DNA of 64,000 nt, taken from Mycobacterium syngnathidarum (GTDB lineage Bacteria; Actinomycetota; Actinomycetes; Mycobacteriales; Mycobacteriaceae). The position numbers and the translations under genes were made by a program. Shown here piece after piece: positions 41,156 through 51,078 of the stretch. The notes under the pieces are model-generated. The model made no database searches, had not been told where the DNA came from, and was given only the letters and a program-made list of their open reading frames with translations. How positions within the stretch are numbered: position 1 is the first letter of the stretch; the number at the start of each line of letters is the position of its first letter. Location of the stretch: positions 186,001 to 250,000 of the forward strand of contig NZ_MLCL01000033.1 of NCBI RefSeq assembly GCF_001942625.1, written 5' to 3'.

Positions 41156-42103
41156 GTGAGCGTGCAGGCCGCTCCGCGCCGAGCCGCGTCGGGCCGCTCC
41201 GGGGTGCTGTTCGGCGCGGGCGCCTACATCTGGTGGGGACTGTGCCCCGGCTTCTTCCTGCTGTTACTGCCCGCAGGCGCGCTGGAGGTGCTGGCCCACC
41301 GCATCATCTGGAGTGCAGTGTTTCTGCTCCTGGTGCTGGCTGTGGCCCGCCGTCTCGGCGATCTGCGTCGCCTGACGCTGCGGACCTGGCTGCAACTACT
41401 GGTGGCGGCAGCCCTGATATCGATCAACTGGGGGACCTACATCTACGCCGTCACCACCGGCCATGTCGTGGATGCGGCGCTCGGATATTTCATCAATCCC
41501 TTGGTGAGCGTCCTGTTGGGTGTGCTGGTGTTCCGCGAGCGGATCAACCGGTGGCAGGCGGTGGCATTGGGCCTGGCCGTCGTCGCGGTGGTGATCCTGA
41601 CCGTCGAGTTGGGTGCACCGCCCTATATTGCGATCGTCCTGGCGCTGTCTTTCGGGGTGTACGGCCTGGTCAAGAAGGTGGTGCAGGCCGATCCGCGGGT
41701 GAGCGTGGCCGTGGAAACGCTGGTGGCGCTTCCTATCGCGGCCGGCTATGTGATCACGCTCGAGGTCTTGGGGCGGGGGAACTTTCTCGACCACGGTCCC
41801 TGGCATGCGGTGCTGCTGTTGCTCGCCGGACCGGTTACCGCCGTGCCGCTGCTGCTGTTCGCCGCCGCCGCGCAGCGACTTCCGATGGTGACGCTGGGCC
41901 TGCTCTTCTACCTCAACCCAGGCCTGCAGATGGCCTGGGGCGTGTTCATCGGTCACGAACCCATGCCGCCGGGCCGCTGGGTCGGCTTCGGGCTGATCTG
42001 GCTGGCATTGGTGATCATGACGGTGAGTGCGCTGCGGGGAAAGCCCGCAGATTCGGTCGCCGAGATTGTCGATCAGGTGGCGCCGGAATCGTCGTCACGG
42101 TGA
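41156..42103 (+). CDS. rarD: RarD-like EamA-family transporter
   Basis: A 315-residue permease with ten hydrophobic segments in two EamA repeats. RarD features are the early GAYIWWGLCPGFFLLL and WGTYIYAVTTGHVVDAALGYFINPLVSVLLG, and the late PLLLFAAAAQRLPMVTLGLLFYLNPG. The substrate is not known. GTG 41156 lies three bases after the previous stop, so it belongs to the lspA operon. Confidence 0.9.
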   Translation: MSVQAAPRRAASGRSGVLFGAGAYIWWGLCPGFFLLLLPAGALEVLAHRIIWSAVFLLLVLAVARRLGDLRRLTLRTWLQLLVAAALISINWGTYIYAVTTGHVVDAALGYFINPLVSVLLGVLVFRERINRWQAVALGLAVVAVVILTVELGAPPYIAIVLALSFGVYGLVKKVVQADPRVSVAVETLVALPIAAGYVITLEVLGRGNFLDHGPWHAVLLLLAGPVTAVPLLLFAAAAQRLPMVTLGLLFYLNPGLQMAWGVFIGHEPMPPGRWVGFGLIWLALVIMTVSALRGKPADSVAEIVDQVAPESSSR

Positions 42104-42368
42104 CAAGCTGGAATCGAGAGTCGGACCGTTCGCCAACATCAGGGAACGGTTGGTACACGCCGCGGTGCGGGTCTATCTGACCGAGCGCCTGCAGCGCCTG
42201 GCGTCGACCGGTGGCTCTCGTCCGGTGAAGGGGTGACGGCCGCGGCCAACACCGGCGCGAGCCCGCTTGTCTGGGTGGTTCCACTCGTCCGGTTGTTGCC
42301 CGCCGGGACAGTCGTATTTGCGACATGACCTTTTGACCTTGATTCAGCAATGGCATAGGGTTTGCCAG
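42104..42368 (+). other. intergenic region before the TetR gene
   Basis: 265 bases between the rarD stop and the TetR ATG. A short frame ending at 42236 (GPFANIRERLVHAAVRVYL...) looks faintly protein-like but has no clear start or ribosome site, so I do not call a gene. The last 40 bases hold the TetR promoter. Confidence 0.4.
42333..42361 (+). promoter_or_regulatory. SigA-type promoter of the TetR gene (leaderless)
   Basis: TTGACC (42333-42338), 17 bases, then TAGGGT (42356-42361). The ATG at 42369 starts seven bases later, so the mRNA should be leaderless. This is the best-matched promoter in the window. Confidence 0.65.
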
Positions 42369-43073
42369 ATGACTCCGCGGGGCAGGCCCAGAGGCGGCCG
42401 TCGAGGGCCGGGTCGTCCGGTGGGTGCTGATGCTGAGCAAACGCGCGAGCGCATTGTGCAAGCGGCATACGAGGTGGTCAACGAACGCGGTTACGCGGCG
42501 ACCACATTCCAGGAGATCGCCAAGCGCACCGGCCTGAGCCGCCCCACGCTGAACTATTACTTCGCCAGTCGCGAGGATCTCTACCGGGCACTGCTGCAGC
42601 GGGCGCACGAGGTCGTCACCTCATGCATTCGGATCGCGAAACAGCATGACACAACGCTGGATCGGCTCCGGGCCTATATCGATGCGGTCGTAGCGGTGTG
42701 GCAGCGTGACGGAGCCGTGGTGGGGTTCCTGGTGAATGCGCGGCTCGAGTCATACCGTCATCCCGATCTACCCGCCGCCACTGTCGCGGCAACCCGCGGT
42801 TTTCTCGGCGAACTGATCACCGGGGCAGTGGACCGAGGTGAACTGCCGCCCCACACCGACCAGGCGAGTTTGGTCGAACTGCTGTACGCGATGCTGTGGG
42901 GGATGGGTGCCTACTGCGGTTGGCAGCGTCGGCCCGTCGATGTAGAGGTGATAGCTAAGCAACTGCAATCGGTGATCGGCGATGGGTTGCTGCCGGTCGT
43001 CGACCGGGATCACCGGCTCGGCGGCCGAGACACGCGTGGCGACACGCGCGGCGGTGTCGGTGGGGCGCCATAG
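42369..43073 (+). CDS. TetR-family transcriptional regulator
   Basis: A 234-residue TetR repressor. After a basic arm (MTPRGRPRGGRRGPGRPVG), the HTH spans about residues 27-75 (TRERIVQAAYEVVNERGYAA, TTFQEIAKRTGLSRPTLNYYF, ASREDLYRALL). The ligand domain is all-helical and unrecognised. Leaderless initiation at ATG 42369 is supported by the promoter just upstream. It stands alone before dnaE1; target genes are unknown. Confidence 0.9.
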   Translation: MTPRGRPRGGRRGPGRPVGADAEQTRERIVQAAYEVVNERGYAATTFQEIAKRTGLSRPTLNYYFASREDLYRALLQRAHEVVTSCIRIAKQHDTTLDRLRAYIDAVVAVWQRDGAVVGFLVNARLESYRHPDLPAATVAATRGFLGELITGAVDRGELPPHTDQASLVELLYAMLWGMGAYCGWQRRPVDVEVIAKQLQSVIGDGLLPVVDRDHRLGGRDTRGDTRGGVGGAP

Positions 43074-43085
43074 ACTGGCATCCCT

Positions 43086-46000
43086 ATGAGCGGTTCATCT
43101 TCGGGCTTCGTCCACCTGCACAACCACACCGAGTACTCGATGCTGGACGGCGCCGCGAAGATCACCCCGATGCTGGCGGAGGCGCAGCGTCTGGACATGC
43201 CCGCCATCGGCATGACCGACCACGGCAACATGTTCGGCGCCAGCGAGTTCTACAACTCGGCGACCAAGGCCGGGATCAAACCGATCATCGGCATCGAGGC
43301 ATACATCGCGCCGGCTTCCCGGTTCGAAACCAAGCGTGTCCAGTGGGGCGATCCGAGCCAGAAGAGCGACGACGTCTCGGGTAGCGGTGCCTACACCCAC
43401 ATGACGATGGTCGCCGAAACTGCGACCGGGCTGCGCAACCTGTTCAAGCTGTCGTCGTTGGCGTCCTTCGAGGGGCAGCTCGGCAAGTGGGCTCGCATGG
43501 ATGCCGAGATCATCGCCGAGCACGCCGAAGGCATCATCGCGACCACCGGTTGTCCGTCGGGTGAGGTGCAGACCAGGCTGCGGCTCGGACACCGGCAGGA
43601 AGCGCTGGAGGCGGCCGCCAAATGGCGCGAGATCTTCGGCCCTGACAACTTCTTCCTCGAGCTCATGGATCACGGCCTCGACATCGAGCGCCGGGTCCGC
43701 GAGGGCCTGCTGGAGATCGGGCAGAAGCTCAACATCCCGCCCCTGGCCACCAACGATTGTCACTACGTGACGCGCGACGCCTCGCAGAACCACGAGGCCC
43801 TGCTGTGCATCCAGACCGGCAAGACCCTGTCGGACCCGAACCGCTTCAGATTCGACGGCGACGGCTACTACCTCAAATCGGCCGAGGAGATGCGCGCGCT
43901 CTGGGACTCCCAGGTGCCCGGTGCGTGCGATTCCACGGTGCTCATCGGCGAGCGGGTGCAGTCCTACGCCGAGGTCTGGACGCCCACTGACCGCATGCCG
44001 GTGTTCCCGGTCCCCGACGGGCATGATCAGGCCTCTTGGCTGGCTCGTGAGGTGCAGGCCGGTCTGGAGCGGCGGTTCCGCGGGGCGTCCGTGCCCACCG
44101 AGTACACAGACCGGGCGTCCTACGAGATCAAGGTCATCTGCGAGAAGGGTTTCCCGTCCTACTTCCTGATCGTTGCCGACCTGATCAACTACGCGCGCTC
44201 GGTCGGTATCCGGGTGGGGCCGGGCCGTGGCTCGGCCGCCGGGTCACTGGTGGCGTATGCGCTCGGTATCACCAACATCGACCCCATCCCGCACGGTCTG
44301 CTGTTCGAGCGCTTCCTCAACCCGGAGCGCCCGTCCGCCCCCGATATCGACATCGACTTCGACGACCGCCGCCGCGGCGAGATGCTGCGGTACGCGGCCA
44401 ACAAGTGGGGCAGCGACCGGGTGGCCCAGGTGATCACCTTCGGCACCATCAAAACCAAAGCGGCGCTGAAGGATTCGGCCCGCGTGCATTACGGGCAGCC
44501 GGGCTTTGCCATCGCCGACCGGATCACCAAGGCGCTGCCGCCGCCCATCATGGCCAAGGACATCCCGGTCTCGGGGATCACCGATCCCAACCATGAGCGG
44601 TACAAAGAGGCCGCCGAGGTTCGCACCCTGATCGACACCGATCCGGATGTGCGGACCATCTTCGAGACGGCACGCGGCCTGGAAGGCCTGGTTCGCAACG
44701 CGGGTGTGCACGCCTGTGCGGTGATCATGAGTTCCGAGCCGCTCATCGACGCAATCCCGTTGTGGAAGCGGCCGCAGGACGGCGCGGTCATCACCGGTTG
44801 GGACTATCCGTCGTGTGAGGCCATCGGCCTGCTGAAGATGGATTTCCTGGGTCTGCGGAACTTGACGATCATCGGTGACTGCCTGGAGAACATCAAGGCC
44901 AACCGGGGGATCGACCTGGATCTGGACACGCTGCCGTTCGACGACCCAGCGGCCTACGAGCTCCTCGGCCGCGGTGACACGCTGGGCGTGTTCCAGCTCG
45001 ACGGCAGTGCGATGCGTGACCTGCTGCGGCGCATGCAGCCCACCGGATTCAACGACATCGTGGCGGTGCTCGCGTTGTATCGTCCCGGCCCGATGGGCAT
45101 GAACGCCCACAACGACTACGCGGACCGCAAGAACGGCCGGCAGGCAATCAAGCCCATCCATCCCGAGCTCGAGGAACCACTCAAAGACATTCTCGCCGAG
45201 ACCTACGGCCTGATCGTCTACCAAGAGCAGATCATGTTCATCGCGCAGAAGGTCGCCTCCTACACCATGGGTAAGGCCGATGCGCTCCGTAAGGCCATGG
45301 GTAAGAAGAAGCTTGAGGTGCTCGAGGCCGAGTACAAGGGCTTCAAGGAAGGCATGACCGCCAACGGGTTCTCCGAGGGTGCGGTGAAAGCCTTGTGGGA
45401 CACGATCCTTCCCTTCGCCGGCTACGCGTTCAACAAGTCACACGCGGCCGGTTATGGCCTGGTGTCGTACTGGACGGCTTACCTGAAGGCGAACTACCCC
45501 GCCGAGTACATGGCCGGTCTGCTCACCTCGGTCGGTGACGACAAGGACAAGGCCGCGGTCTACCTGGCGGACTGCCGGCGGCTCGGCATCACCGTCCTGC
45601 CACCCGACGTCAACGAGTCGGTGCAGAACTTCGCCTCGGTGGGCGACGACATCCGGTTCGGTCTGGGCGCGATCCGCAATGTCGGCGCGAATGTCGTCGC
45701 GTCGCTGATCAGTACCCGTACCGAGAAGGGTAAGTACGCCGACTTCTCCGACTACCTCAACAAGATCGACATCGCGGCCTGCAACAAGAAGGTCACCGAA
45801 TCCTTGGTGAAGGCAGGCGCATTCGATTCGCTCGGGCACCCCCGCAAGGGGCTGTTCCTGGTGCACACCGACGCCGTCGACTCGGTGCTCGGCACCAAGA
45901 AGGCCGAGGCGATGGGCCAGTTCGACCTGTTCGGCGGCGCCGACGACGGGGGCGGCACCGATGCGGTCTTCACCATCAAGGTGCCGGACGAGGAGTGGGA

Positions 46001-46631
46001 GGACAAGCACAAGCTCGCACTCGAGCGCGAGATGCTGGGCCTGTACGTGTCCGGTCACCCGCTCAACGGGATCGCCCACCTCCTCGCCAACCAGGTGGAC
46101 ACGCAGATCCCGGCGATCCTCGACGGCGACATCGCCAACGACGCGCAGGTGGTGGTCGGCGGCATCCTGGCCTCGGTCAACCGTCGCGTGAACAAGAACG
46201 GCCTGCCTTGGGCCTCAGCCCAATTGGAAGACCTCGCCGGTGGTATCGAGGTGCTGTTCTTCCCGCAGACCTACTCGCTGTTCGGTCACGAGATCGCCGA
46301 TGACGTCGTGGTGCTGGTGAAGGCTAAGGTGGCTGCGCGCGACGACCGTATCTCGCTGATCGCCCACGAGTTGGTCGTGCCCGACTTCAGCAGCGCCCAG
46401 GCCGACCGCCCGCTGGCGGTGAGCTTGCCCACGCGCCAGTGCACCATCGACAAGGTGAGTGCGCTCAAGCAGGTGCTGGCCAACCACCCTGGCACAGCTC
46501 AGGTGCATCTGCGGCTGATCAGCGGTGAGCGCATCACCACGCTGGAGTTGGATCAGTCACTGCGGGTGACGCCGTCGTCGGCTCTGATGGGTGACCTCAA
46601 GGCGCTGCTCGGCCCGGGCTGTCTGGGGTAG
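43086..46631 (+). CDS. dnaE1: DNA polymerase III alpha subunit
   Basis: A 1181-residue replicative polymerase. The PHP proofreading domain opens with [18 protein letters not shown] and keeps its metal histidines (MTDHGNMFG). The palm carries [12 protein letters not shown] with the catalytic aspartates, plus the upstream [17 protein letters not shown]. An internal beta-clamp peptide reads QFDLFGG near residue 943, followed by the OB-fold domain ([18 protein letters not shown]). It starts 12 bases after the TetR stop. The stop region overlaps the convergent PPOX gene by 35 bases. Confidence 0.97.
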   Translation: MSGSSSGFVHLHNHTEYSMLDGAAKITPMLAEAQRLDMPAIGMTDHGNMFGASEFYNSATKAGIKPIIGIEAYIAPASRFETKRVQWGDPSQKSDDVSGSGAYTHMTMVAETATGLRNLFKLSSLASFEGQLGKWARMDAEIIAEHAEGIIATTGCPSGEVQTRLRLGHRQEALEAAAKWREIFGPDNFFLELMDHGLDIERRVREGLLEIGQKLNIPPLATNDCHYVTRDASQNHEALLCIQTGKTLSDPNRFRFDGDGYYLKSAEEMRALWDSQVPGACDSTVLIGERVQSYAEVWTPTDRMPVFPVPDGHDQASWLAREVQAGLERRFRGASVPTEYTDRASYEIKVICEKGFPSYFLIVADLINYARSVGIRVGPGRGSAAGSLVAYALGITNIDPIPHGLLFERFLNPERPSAPDIDIDFDDRRRGEMLRYAANKWGSDRVAQVITFGTIKTKAALKDSARVHYGQPGFAIADRITKALPPPIMAKDIPVSGITDPNHERYKEAAEVRTLIDTDPDVRTIFETARGLEGLVRNAGVHACAVIMSSEPLIDAIPLWKRPQDGAVITGWDYPSCEAIGLLKMDFLGLRNLTIIGDCLENIKANRGIDLDLDTLPFDDPAAYELLGRGDTLGVFQLDGSAMRDLLRRMQPTGFNDIVAVLALYRPGPMGMNAHNDYADRKNGRQAIKPIHPELEEPLKDILAETYGLIVYQEQIMFIAQKVASYTMGKADALRKAMGKKKLEVLEAEYKGFKEGMTANGFSEGAVKALWDTILPFAGYAFNKSHAAGYGLVSYWTAYLKANYPAEYMAGLLTSVGDDKDKAAVYLADCRRLGITVLPPDVNESVQNFASVGDDIRFGLGAIRNVGANVVASLISTRTEKGKYADFSDYLNKIDIAACNKKVTESLVKAGAFDSLGHPRKGLFLVHTDAVDSVLGTKKAEAMGQFDLFGGADDGGGTDAVFTIKVPDEEWEDKHKLALEREMLGLYVSGHPLNGIAHLLANQVDTQIPAILDGDIANDAQVVVGGILASVNRRVNKNGLPWASAQLEDLAGGIEVLFFPQTYSLFGHEIADDVVVLVKAKVAARDDRISLIAHELVVPDFSSAQADRPLAVSLPTRQCTIDKVSALKQVLANHPGTAQVHLRLISGERITTLELDQSLRVTPSSALMGDLKALLGPGCLG

Positions 46632-47079
46632 GGGCCAGGTCGATCTTCACGATCGCGCTGTCAGGCCACAGTGTCCGGTCACGGGTTCGCCGAAGTTTCT
46701 CCCGCAACGGGAGGTCGCTGTGCACGTTGGTGACACCCGGGACCTTCATCAGCGGCATGATGTTCCACTGCCATCCGTAGCGGCGGTGCAGGGCGCGGTT
46801 GGCCCGTTGGGCCTCTTCGCCGCCCAGGATGCTGGCGCGGCCGCCGATCCAGGAGGTGCCCGTGATTCGGCCTCTGTAGTCGCAGACCACCAGTTCGACG
46901 TCGGGCCGGGCGGCGAGCCTGCGGGTTTTCGGGCCGATCTTGGTGCGGAACAACACCGTTGGGCCGTCGATGACGAACCAGATCGGGGTGTCGACGGCGG
47001 TGCCGTCGCGGCGTGAGCTGCGAAGCAATGCGTACTGGGAGCGGCCGAGGGTCTGGAGTGCGGTGTCGGTATGCGGCAT
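46597..47079 (-). CDS. PPOX-class (flavin/F420-type) oxidoreductase
   Basis: A 160-residue split-barrel protein of the pyridoxamine 5'-phosphate oxidase superfamily. Typical blocks are [40 protein letters not shown] and a closing ISG-like strand. Many mycobacterial members use F420. Substrate unknown. ATG 47079 is preferred to TTG 47091. It is divergent from the MerR gene, with a palindromic operator between, so it is probably part of that regulator's response. Confidence 0.82.
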   Translation of the reverse strand: MPHTDTALQTLGRSQYALLRSSRRDGTAVDTPIWFVIDGPTVLFRTKIGPKTRRLAARPDVELVVCDYRGRITGTSWIGGRASILGGEEAQRANRALHRRYGWQWNIMPLMKVPGVTNVHSDLPLREKLRRTRDRTLWPDSAIVKIDLAPTPDSPGRAAP

Positions 47080-47092
47080 GCAACCAGTCAAC

Positions 47093-47114
47093 GACTTAGA
47101 GTTAACTCTAAGTC
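47093..47114. promoter_or_regulatory. MerR operator: perfect 22-bp palindrome
   Basis: Arms ACTTAGAGTT / AACTCTAAGT (47094-47113), extended by a G/C pair on each side, form a perfect palindrome between the PPOX and MerR genes. MerR-family operators are long near-perfect palindromes located inside a stretched promoter spacer, which fits this site. Confidence 0.75.
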
Positions 47115-47135
47115 AAGCGTGTTGGAGGTGGGTAG

Positions 47136-47525
47136 ATGGGCGCATCGCTGACGATCGGAGACGTCACGCAGCGGTCCGGGGTCGCCCAGACCGCGCTGCG
47201 TTACTACGAGCAGGTGGGTCTGTTGCCCTCGCCGCAGCGGGTGGGCGGGCAGCGGCGTTATCAGGAGTCGATCCTGATGCGGCTGGAAGTGATCCGGTTG
47301 TGCAAAGCGGCCGGGTTCTCGTTGACCGAGATCGGGCTGCTGCTCAAGGACGACTCACCGGGCCGGCCGGTGGCCCGCGAGCTCGCCCAGGCCAAGTTGG
47401 CCGAGATCGACGAGCAACTGGAGGCACTCGCGCGGGCACGGGCCATCGTCGAGTGGGGTATGCGGTGTACGTGTCCGTCAATCGAGCTGTGCACCTGCGG
47501 GATTCATCACGAGCTGCCGCTCTGA
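47136..47525 (+). CDS. MerR-family regulator with C-terminal cysteine cluster
   Basis: A 129-residue regulator. The N-terminal winged HTH is LTIGDVTQRSGVAQTALRYYE, followed by GLLPSPQRVGGQRRY and a coiled-coil dimerisation helix (ELAQAKLAEIDEQLEALARA). The C-terminus carries MRCTCPSIELCTCGIH, four cysteines in a CxC...CxC arrangement that resembles the SoxR Fe-S or metal-sensing loop. The inducer may be redox or metal stress. GGAGG precedes the ATG by ten bases. It faces the PPOX gene across the palindrome. Confidence 0.92.
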   Translation: MGASLTIGDVTQRSGVAQTALRYYEQVGLLPSPQRVGGQRRYQESILMRLEVIRLCKAAGFSLTEIGLLLKDDSPGRPVARELAQAKLAEIDEQLEALARARAIVEWGMRCTCPSIELCTCGIHHELPL

Positions 47526-47536
47526 CGCGGGAGCGG

Positions 47537-48370
47537 TCAGAACTGGTACCGCAGGATGCGCGCCTTGCGGGCTGTGGCCTTGCTTAGGCCGCTGGCGCGC
47601 GTCGCGATCCGCAGCACGCGGGGAAAGAGGTCGACTTCGGGTTGCCGGGTCAGGCTCGACTCCTCGATGAGGCGCAGTCGCGGGTTCCAAGTTTCGGGAT
47701 GGTGGGCGTCCTTGAAACCCGGGTAACCCCACTGACTTCCGACGTCTTTGAACATCTTGGCCGGAAAGAACTTCAGGGCCGCGCGGCTCATCCAGCCGAT
47801 GCGGCCATAGTCGTTGAATGCGAGTTCCCCGGAATCGAAATGCTCGGTCACGGCCCGGAAGATGCCTGCGATCACCGGTTCCGTGAGGAAGGCGAAGAGC
47901 CCGTCGGCCACCAGCATGGTCGGTCGATCGGATGGCATCGGGTCGGTCCAATCCGGATCGGCCGGCGACGCGGCGACGGTATGGGCCTGCGGGAGCGGCG
48001 GGATCACCTTTTCGCGCAGTTCACTGATCCCCGGTAGGTCCACGCTGTACCAGTCGACAGTGGCCGGAGGGGAAACGCGGTGCACACCGCTGTCGAGTCC
48101 GCCACCGAGATCCACCACAACCGCGTCGGGATGTTTGGTCACGAAAGCCCGGACCCGATCATCGAGCATCTTGGCCCGCAGGGCCGTCTGGCACACCACA
48201 CTGGTCTGAACCCCGAGGCCGGCGAAGTCGTAGTCGAGTTGCTCGGCTGCCTGCGCGGCCATGGTGTCACCCAGGATCGGGTGGGCCCACCGGCTGTCGA
48301 GCGCCCTGGCGTAGAGCGTCAGGAATGCGGTTTCCTCAATCGGGCTGAGGCCCGTCGTCGCAATACCCAC
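47537..48370 (-). CDS. LCMT/TcmP-like class I methyltransferase
   Basis: A 277-residue SAM-dependent methyltransferase of the leucine carboxyl methyltransferase (PPM1/TcmP) type. The SAM loop is AVVVDLGGGLDSGVHRV, with a following acidic strand (VDWYSVDLPGISELREKVI). A later DGLFAFLTEPVIAG block is typical of the family. The N-terminus (SPIEETAFLTLYARALDSRWAHPILGD) supports the start at 48370. Substrate unknown. Confidence 0.85.
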   Translation of the reverse strand: MGIATTGLSPIEETAFLTLYARALDSRWAHPILGDTMAAQAAEQLDYDFAGLGVQTSVVCQTALRAKMLDDRVRAFVTKHPDAVVVDLGGGLDSGVHRVSPPATVDWYSVDLPGISELREKVIPPLPQAHTVAASPADPDWTDPMPSDRPTMLVADGLFAFLTEPVIAGIFRAVTEHFDSGELAFNDYGRIGWMSRAALKFFPAKMFKDVGSQWGYPGFKDAHHPETWNPRLRLIEESSLTRQPEVDLFPRVLRIATRASGLSKATARKARILRYQF

Positions 48371-48507
48371 AAGCCCGACCGTACACCCCGGTCAGCGGCT
48401 GAACAGTTCGGCGAAATCGTTTACCGCCCTTGTGATCCCGGATGCACGCAGCGGTTGCACGGCCTGCCCGGATGCGCGGTGAGTGCCCGGCGGCCTACGG
48501 TGGAACC

Positions 48508-48912
48508 ATGCGCAGCAGGCATGTGAGCGTCTGGATCGAGGTTGCCCCCGACGCCGTGTACGCCTATGCCTCCGATCCGCGGCAATTGGCCACGTGGGCG
48601 GCGGGACTGGCTGAGGGCGGATTGCGCCTCACTCCGCAAGGATGGGTGGCGGATTCCCCGATGGGTGAGGTCACCGTCGAATTCACGCCGACCAACACGC
48701 TGGGCGTGCTGGATCACGTGGTGTACCTGCCCTCGGGCGCGGCGGTCTACAACCCGATGCGGGTCGTACCGGCCGGGGTGGACGCAACGGCGTGTGAGGT
48801 TGTGTTCACGGTCCGGCAGCGACCCGGCATGACCGATGAGGAGTTCGAGGCGGATGTCGCCGCGGTGGCGGCCGATCTGGAGACGTTGCGCGGGCTACTG
48901 GAACGTCACTGA
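48508..48912 (+). CDS. SRPBCC (polyketide cyclase-like) protein
   Basis: A 134-residue START-like protein. It opens with VSVWIEVAPDAVYAYASDPRQLATWAAGL, the helix-turn pattern of the SRPBCC fold, and ends in a long helix (TDEEFEADVAAVAADLETLRG). No catalytic residues can be assigned. ATG 48508 is preferred over the upstream in-frame start in the promoter region. Its end overlaps the next gene by seven bases. Confidence 0.8.
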   Translation: MRSRHVSVWIEVAPDAVYAYASDPRQLATWAAGLAEGGLRLTPQGWVADSPMGEVTVEFTPTNTLGVLDHVVYLPSGAAVYNPMRVVPAGVDATACEVVFTVRQRPGMTDEEFEADVAAVAADLETLRGLLERH

Positions 48913-49136
48913 CCGGAAGACCAGAACTGGCGAAGCCCCAGCCACACCGCGAGGGTGGCTGCAGCGGCAGAGAGCACGGCCGGTGCCGCGTCCATCGTGG
49001 CCACGCCGACGACCATCAACACCAACGCACCGACCGCCAGGGCGATCAGCTTGTAGGTCGGCCAGGGCACCCCGGCGATATCGACCTGGTGATCGGCCCG
49101 GGAGGTAAGGCTACGAAAGTTCCCGGCGGTGGTCAT
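48906..49136 (-). CDS. small two-TM hypothetical membrane protein
   Basis: A 76-residue protein with two hydrophobic helices (YKLIALAVGALVLMVVGVAT and AVLSAAAATLAVWLGLRQF). No family recognised. The ATG 49136 is preceded by GACC-type sequence without a clear ribosome site. Confidence 0.65.
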   Translation of the reverse strand: MTTAGNFRSLTSRADHQVDIAGVPWPTYKLIALAVGALVLMVVGVATMDAAPAVLSAAAATLAVWLGLRQFWSSGQ

Positions 49137-49210
49137 ACGTTGACGATAGCTCGTAACAATGATTTCGGCCAGCCGAAACCTCGGATCGGGCGTGTCGATT
49201 CACCGCCTGA

Positions 49211-49648
49211 TCAGCAGTGGGCGTCCATACGGTAGTGAACTTCGGCCGGTTTGGTCGGGCGATCGGCGAAGGAGCCGTGCGCCGTGCCGCTGAAGTGGAA
49301 CACGGTGCCGTCGATACTGGCCTTGGTGTCGGTCGCCTCGGCCTGGGCGGCACCGGTAAATCCCGTCAGATCCCGGATCCGCATGACCTTGGGCTCGACC
49401 GTGGCCCCGGTCTGGACGATGGCGGTGAATCCGGGTTCTTTCGGCAGCGTCTCGATCGTCCACAACCAGGACAGTTGCTTGCAGTCAACGGTGAAGTCGG
49501 TCGGGATCTCCTGATCGTTGATGAAGACGCGCGCGGTGTTGGCATCGGCCGGACTTCCGGTGGTCGTCGCACATGCCGACGCTGCCAGCGCCAAGATCGC
49601 CACGGTGAGTGCCGCCGCCCGCTTTCTCCGTCGCTGAATGTGCCGCAT
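49211..49648 (-). CDS. LpqH (19-kDa antigen)-family lipoprotein
   Basis: A 145-residue lipoprotein. The twin-basic N-terminus (RRRKRAAALTVAILALAASAC) ends in a lipobox with lipid-modified Cys near residue 26. The mature domain has the LpqH/LppE layout: ARVFINDQEIPTDFTVDCKQ, TVEPKVMRIRDLTGFTG and FSGTAHGSF, with a Cys pair. Surface-exposed; exact role unknown. It is divergent from ilvA. Confidence 0.85.
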   Translation of the reverse strand: MRHIQRRRKRAAALTVAILALAASACATTTGSPADANTARVFINDQEIPTDFTVDCKQLSWLWTIETLPKEPGFTAIVQTGATVEPKVMRIRDLTGFTGAAQAEATDTKASIDGTVFHFSGTAHGSFADRPTKPAEVHYRMDAHC

Positions 49649-49785
49649 ACGGTTGTTTTCCCAGTTGGGAACCGGATCAACCCCATCTTGCGGATTTCTG
49701 CGATTCGGTGGCGCCGATACCGGGATTACTGCGTGCGCACCTACCCAGATGCGGTGAAACCGCTGGCCAGTGGCACCATTGAACG

Positions 49786-51078
49786 GTGACTGCCGATCTG
49801 AGCAAAAGCTCCCGAGTGTCCCCGCTGGCCGCGCCGCTGACCGCGGCCGACATCGACGAGGCTGCCAAGCGAATTTCCGGGGTGGTCACCCGCAGCCCGC
49901 TGCAATTCAACGAGCGTCTTTCGGAGGCGACCGGGGCCGACGTCTACCTCAAACGCGAGGACCTGCAGGCCGTGCGGTCCTACAAGGTGCGCGGCGCCTT
50001 CAATCTGATGGCCCAGCTGCCGCCTGACGAGTTGGCCGCCGGTGTGGTGTGTTCGTCGGCGGGAAACCACGCTCAGGGTTTCGCCATGGCGTGCCGGTCG
50101 ATGGGGATTCATGGACGCGTGTATGTGCCGGCCAAGACACCGAAGCAGAAGCGGGACCGGATTCGGTACCACGGCCGTGAGTTCATCGAGCTGATCGCGG
50201 TCGGATCGACCTACGATCTGGCCGCAGCGGCGGCGCTGGAGGACGTTGCGCGCACCGGGGCCACGCTGGTGCCTCCCTACGACGACGTTCGCACGATGGC
50301 CGGCCAGGGCACCATCGCCGCTGAAATTCTCGAGCAGCTCGACGAAGAGCCCGACTTGGTGATCGTTCCCGTAGGTGGCGGCGGTTGCATCGCCGGGATC
50401 ACCACCTATCTCGCCGAGCGTGCTTCGGACACGTCGGTACTCGGTGTCGAGCCCGCCGGCGCGGCGTCGATGATCGCGGCCCTCGCCGCGGGCGAACCGG
50501 TGACTCTCGAGCACGTCGATCAGTTCGTCGACGGTGCGGCAGTGGCGCGCGCCGGTGCGCTGCCGTACGCCGCCCTGGCTGCCGCCGGGGACATGGTCGC
50601 GCTCACCGCGGTTGACGAGGGCGCGGTGTGTACCGCGATGCTCGACCTGTACCAGAACGACGGAATCATCGCCGAGCCCGCCGGTGCGCTGTCGGTGGCC
50701 GCGTTGCTGGAGGCCGAAATCGAGCCAGGTTCCACCGTGGTCTGCCTGGTCTCCGGCGGCAACAACGACGTTTCCCGCTACAACGAAGTGGTTGAACGGT
50801 CGCTGGTGCACCTGGGGCTCAAGCATTACTTCCTGGTCGATTTTCCGCAGGAACCCGGGGCGCTGCGCCGGTTCCTCGATGAGGTTCTCGGACCGGGTGA
50901 CGACATCACCCTGTTCGAGTACGTCAAGCGCAACAACCGGGAGACCGGCGAGGCGTTGTGCGGCGTCGAGTTGAGCGCGGCGACCGATCTGGACCCGCTG
51001 CTGGCGCGGATGCAGGATTCCGATATCCACGTCGAACTGCTCGAGCCGGGGACGCCGACATACCGGTACCTGACCTGA
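49786..51078 (+). CDS. ilvA: threonine dehydratase (biosynthetic)
   Basis: A 430-residue PLP enzyme making 2-oxobutanoate from threonine for isoleucine synthesis. The PLP lysine lies in QAVRSYKVRGAFNL. The phosphate-binding loop is VPVGGGGCIAG; SSAGNHAQGFAMACR is also conserved. The C-terminal regulatory ACT-like domain is short (HYFLVDFPQEPGALRRFLDE). GTG 49786 fits the alignment. The last 155 bases overlap the antisense MFS frame. Confidence 0.95.
   Translation: MTADLSKSSRVSPLAAPLTAADIDEAAKRISGVVTRSPLQFNERLSEATGADVYLKREDLQAVRSYKVRGAFNLMAQLPPDELAAGVVCSSAGNHAQGFAMACRSMGIHGRVYVPAKTPKQKRDRIRYHGREFIELIAVGSTYDLAAAAALEDVARTGATLVPPYDDVRTMAGQGTIAAEILEQLDEEPDLVIVPVGGGGCIAGITTYLAERASDTSVLGVEPAGAASMIAALAAGEPVTLEHVDQFVDGAAVARAGALPYAALAAAGDMVALTAVDEGAVCTAMLDLYQNDGIIAEPAGALSVAALLEAEIEPGSTVVCLVSGGNNDVSRYNEVVERSLVHLGLKHYFLVDFPQEPGALRRFLDEVLGPGDDITLFEYVKRNNRETGEALCGVELSAATDLDPLLARMQDSDIHVELLEPGTPTYRYLT

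Noticed and set aside
42027..42236. Small 69-codon forward frame after rarD
   Set aside because: Faintly protein-like end but no credible start, ribosome site or family; mentioned under the intergenic entry only.
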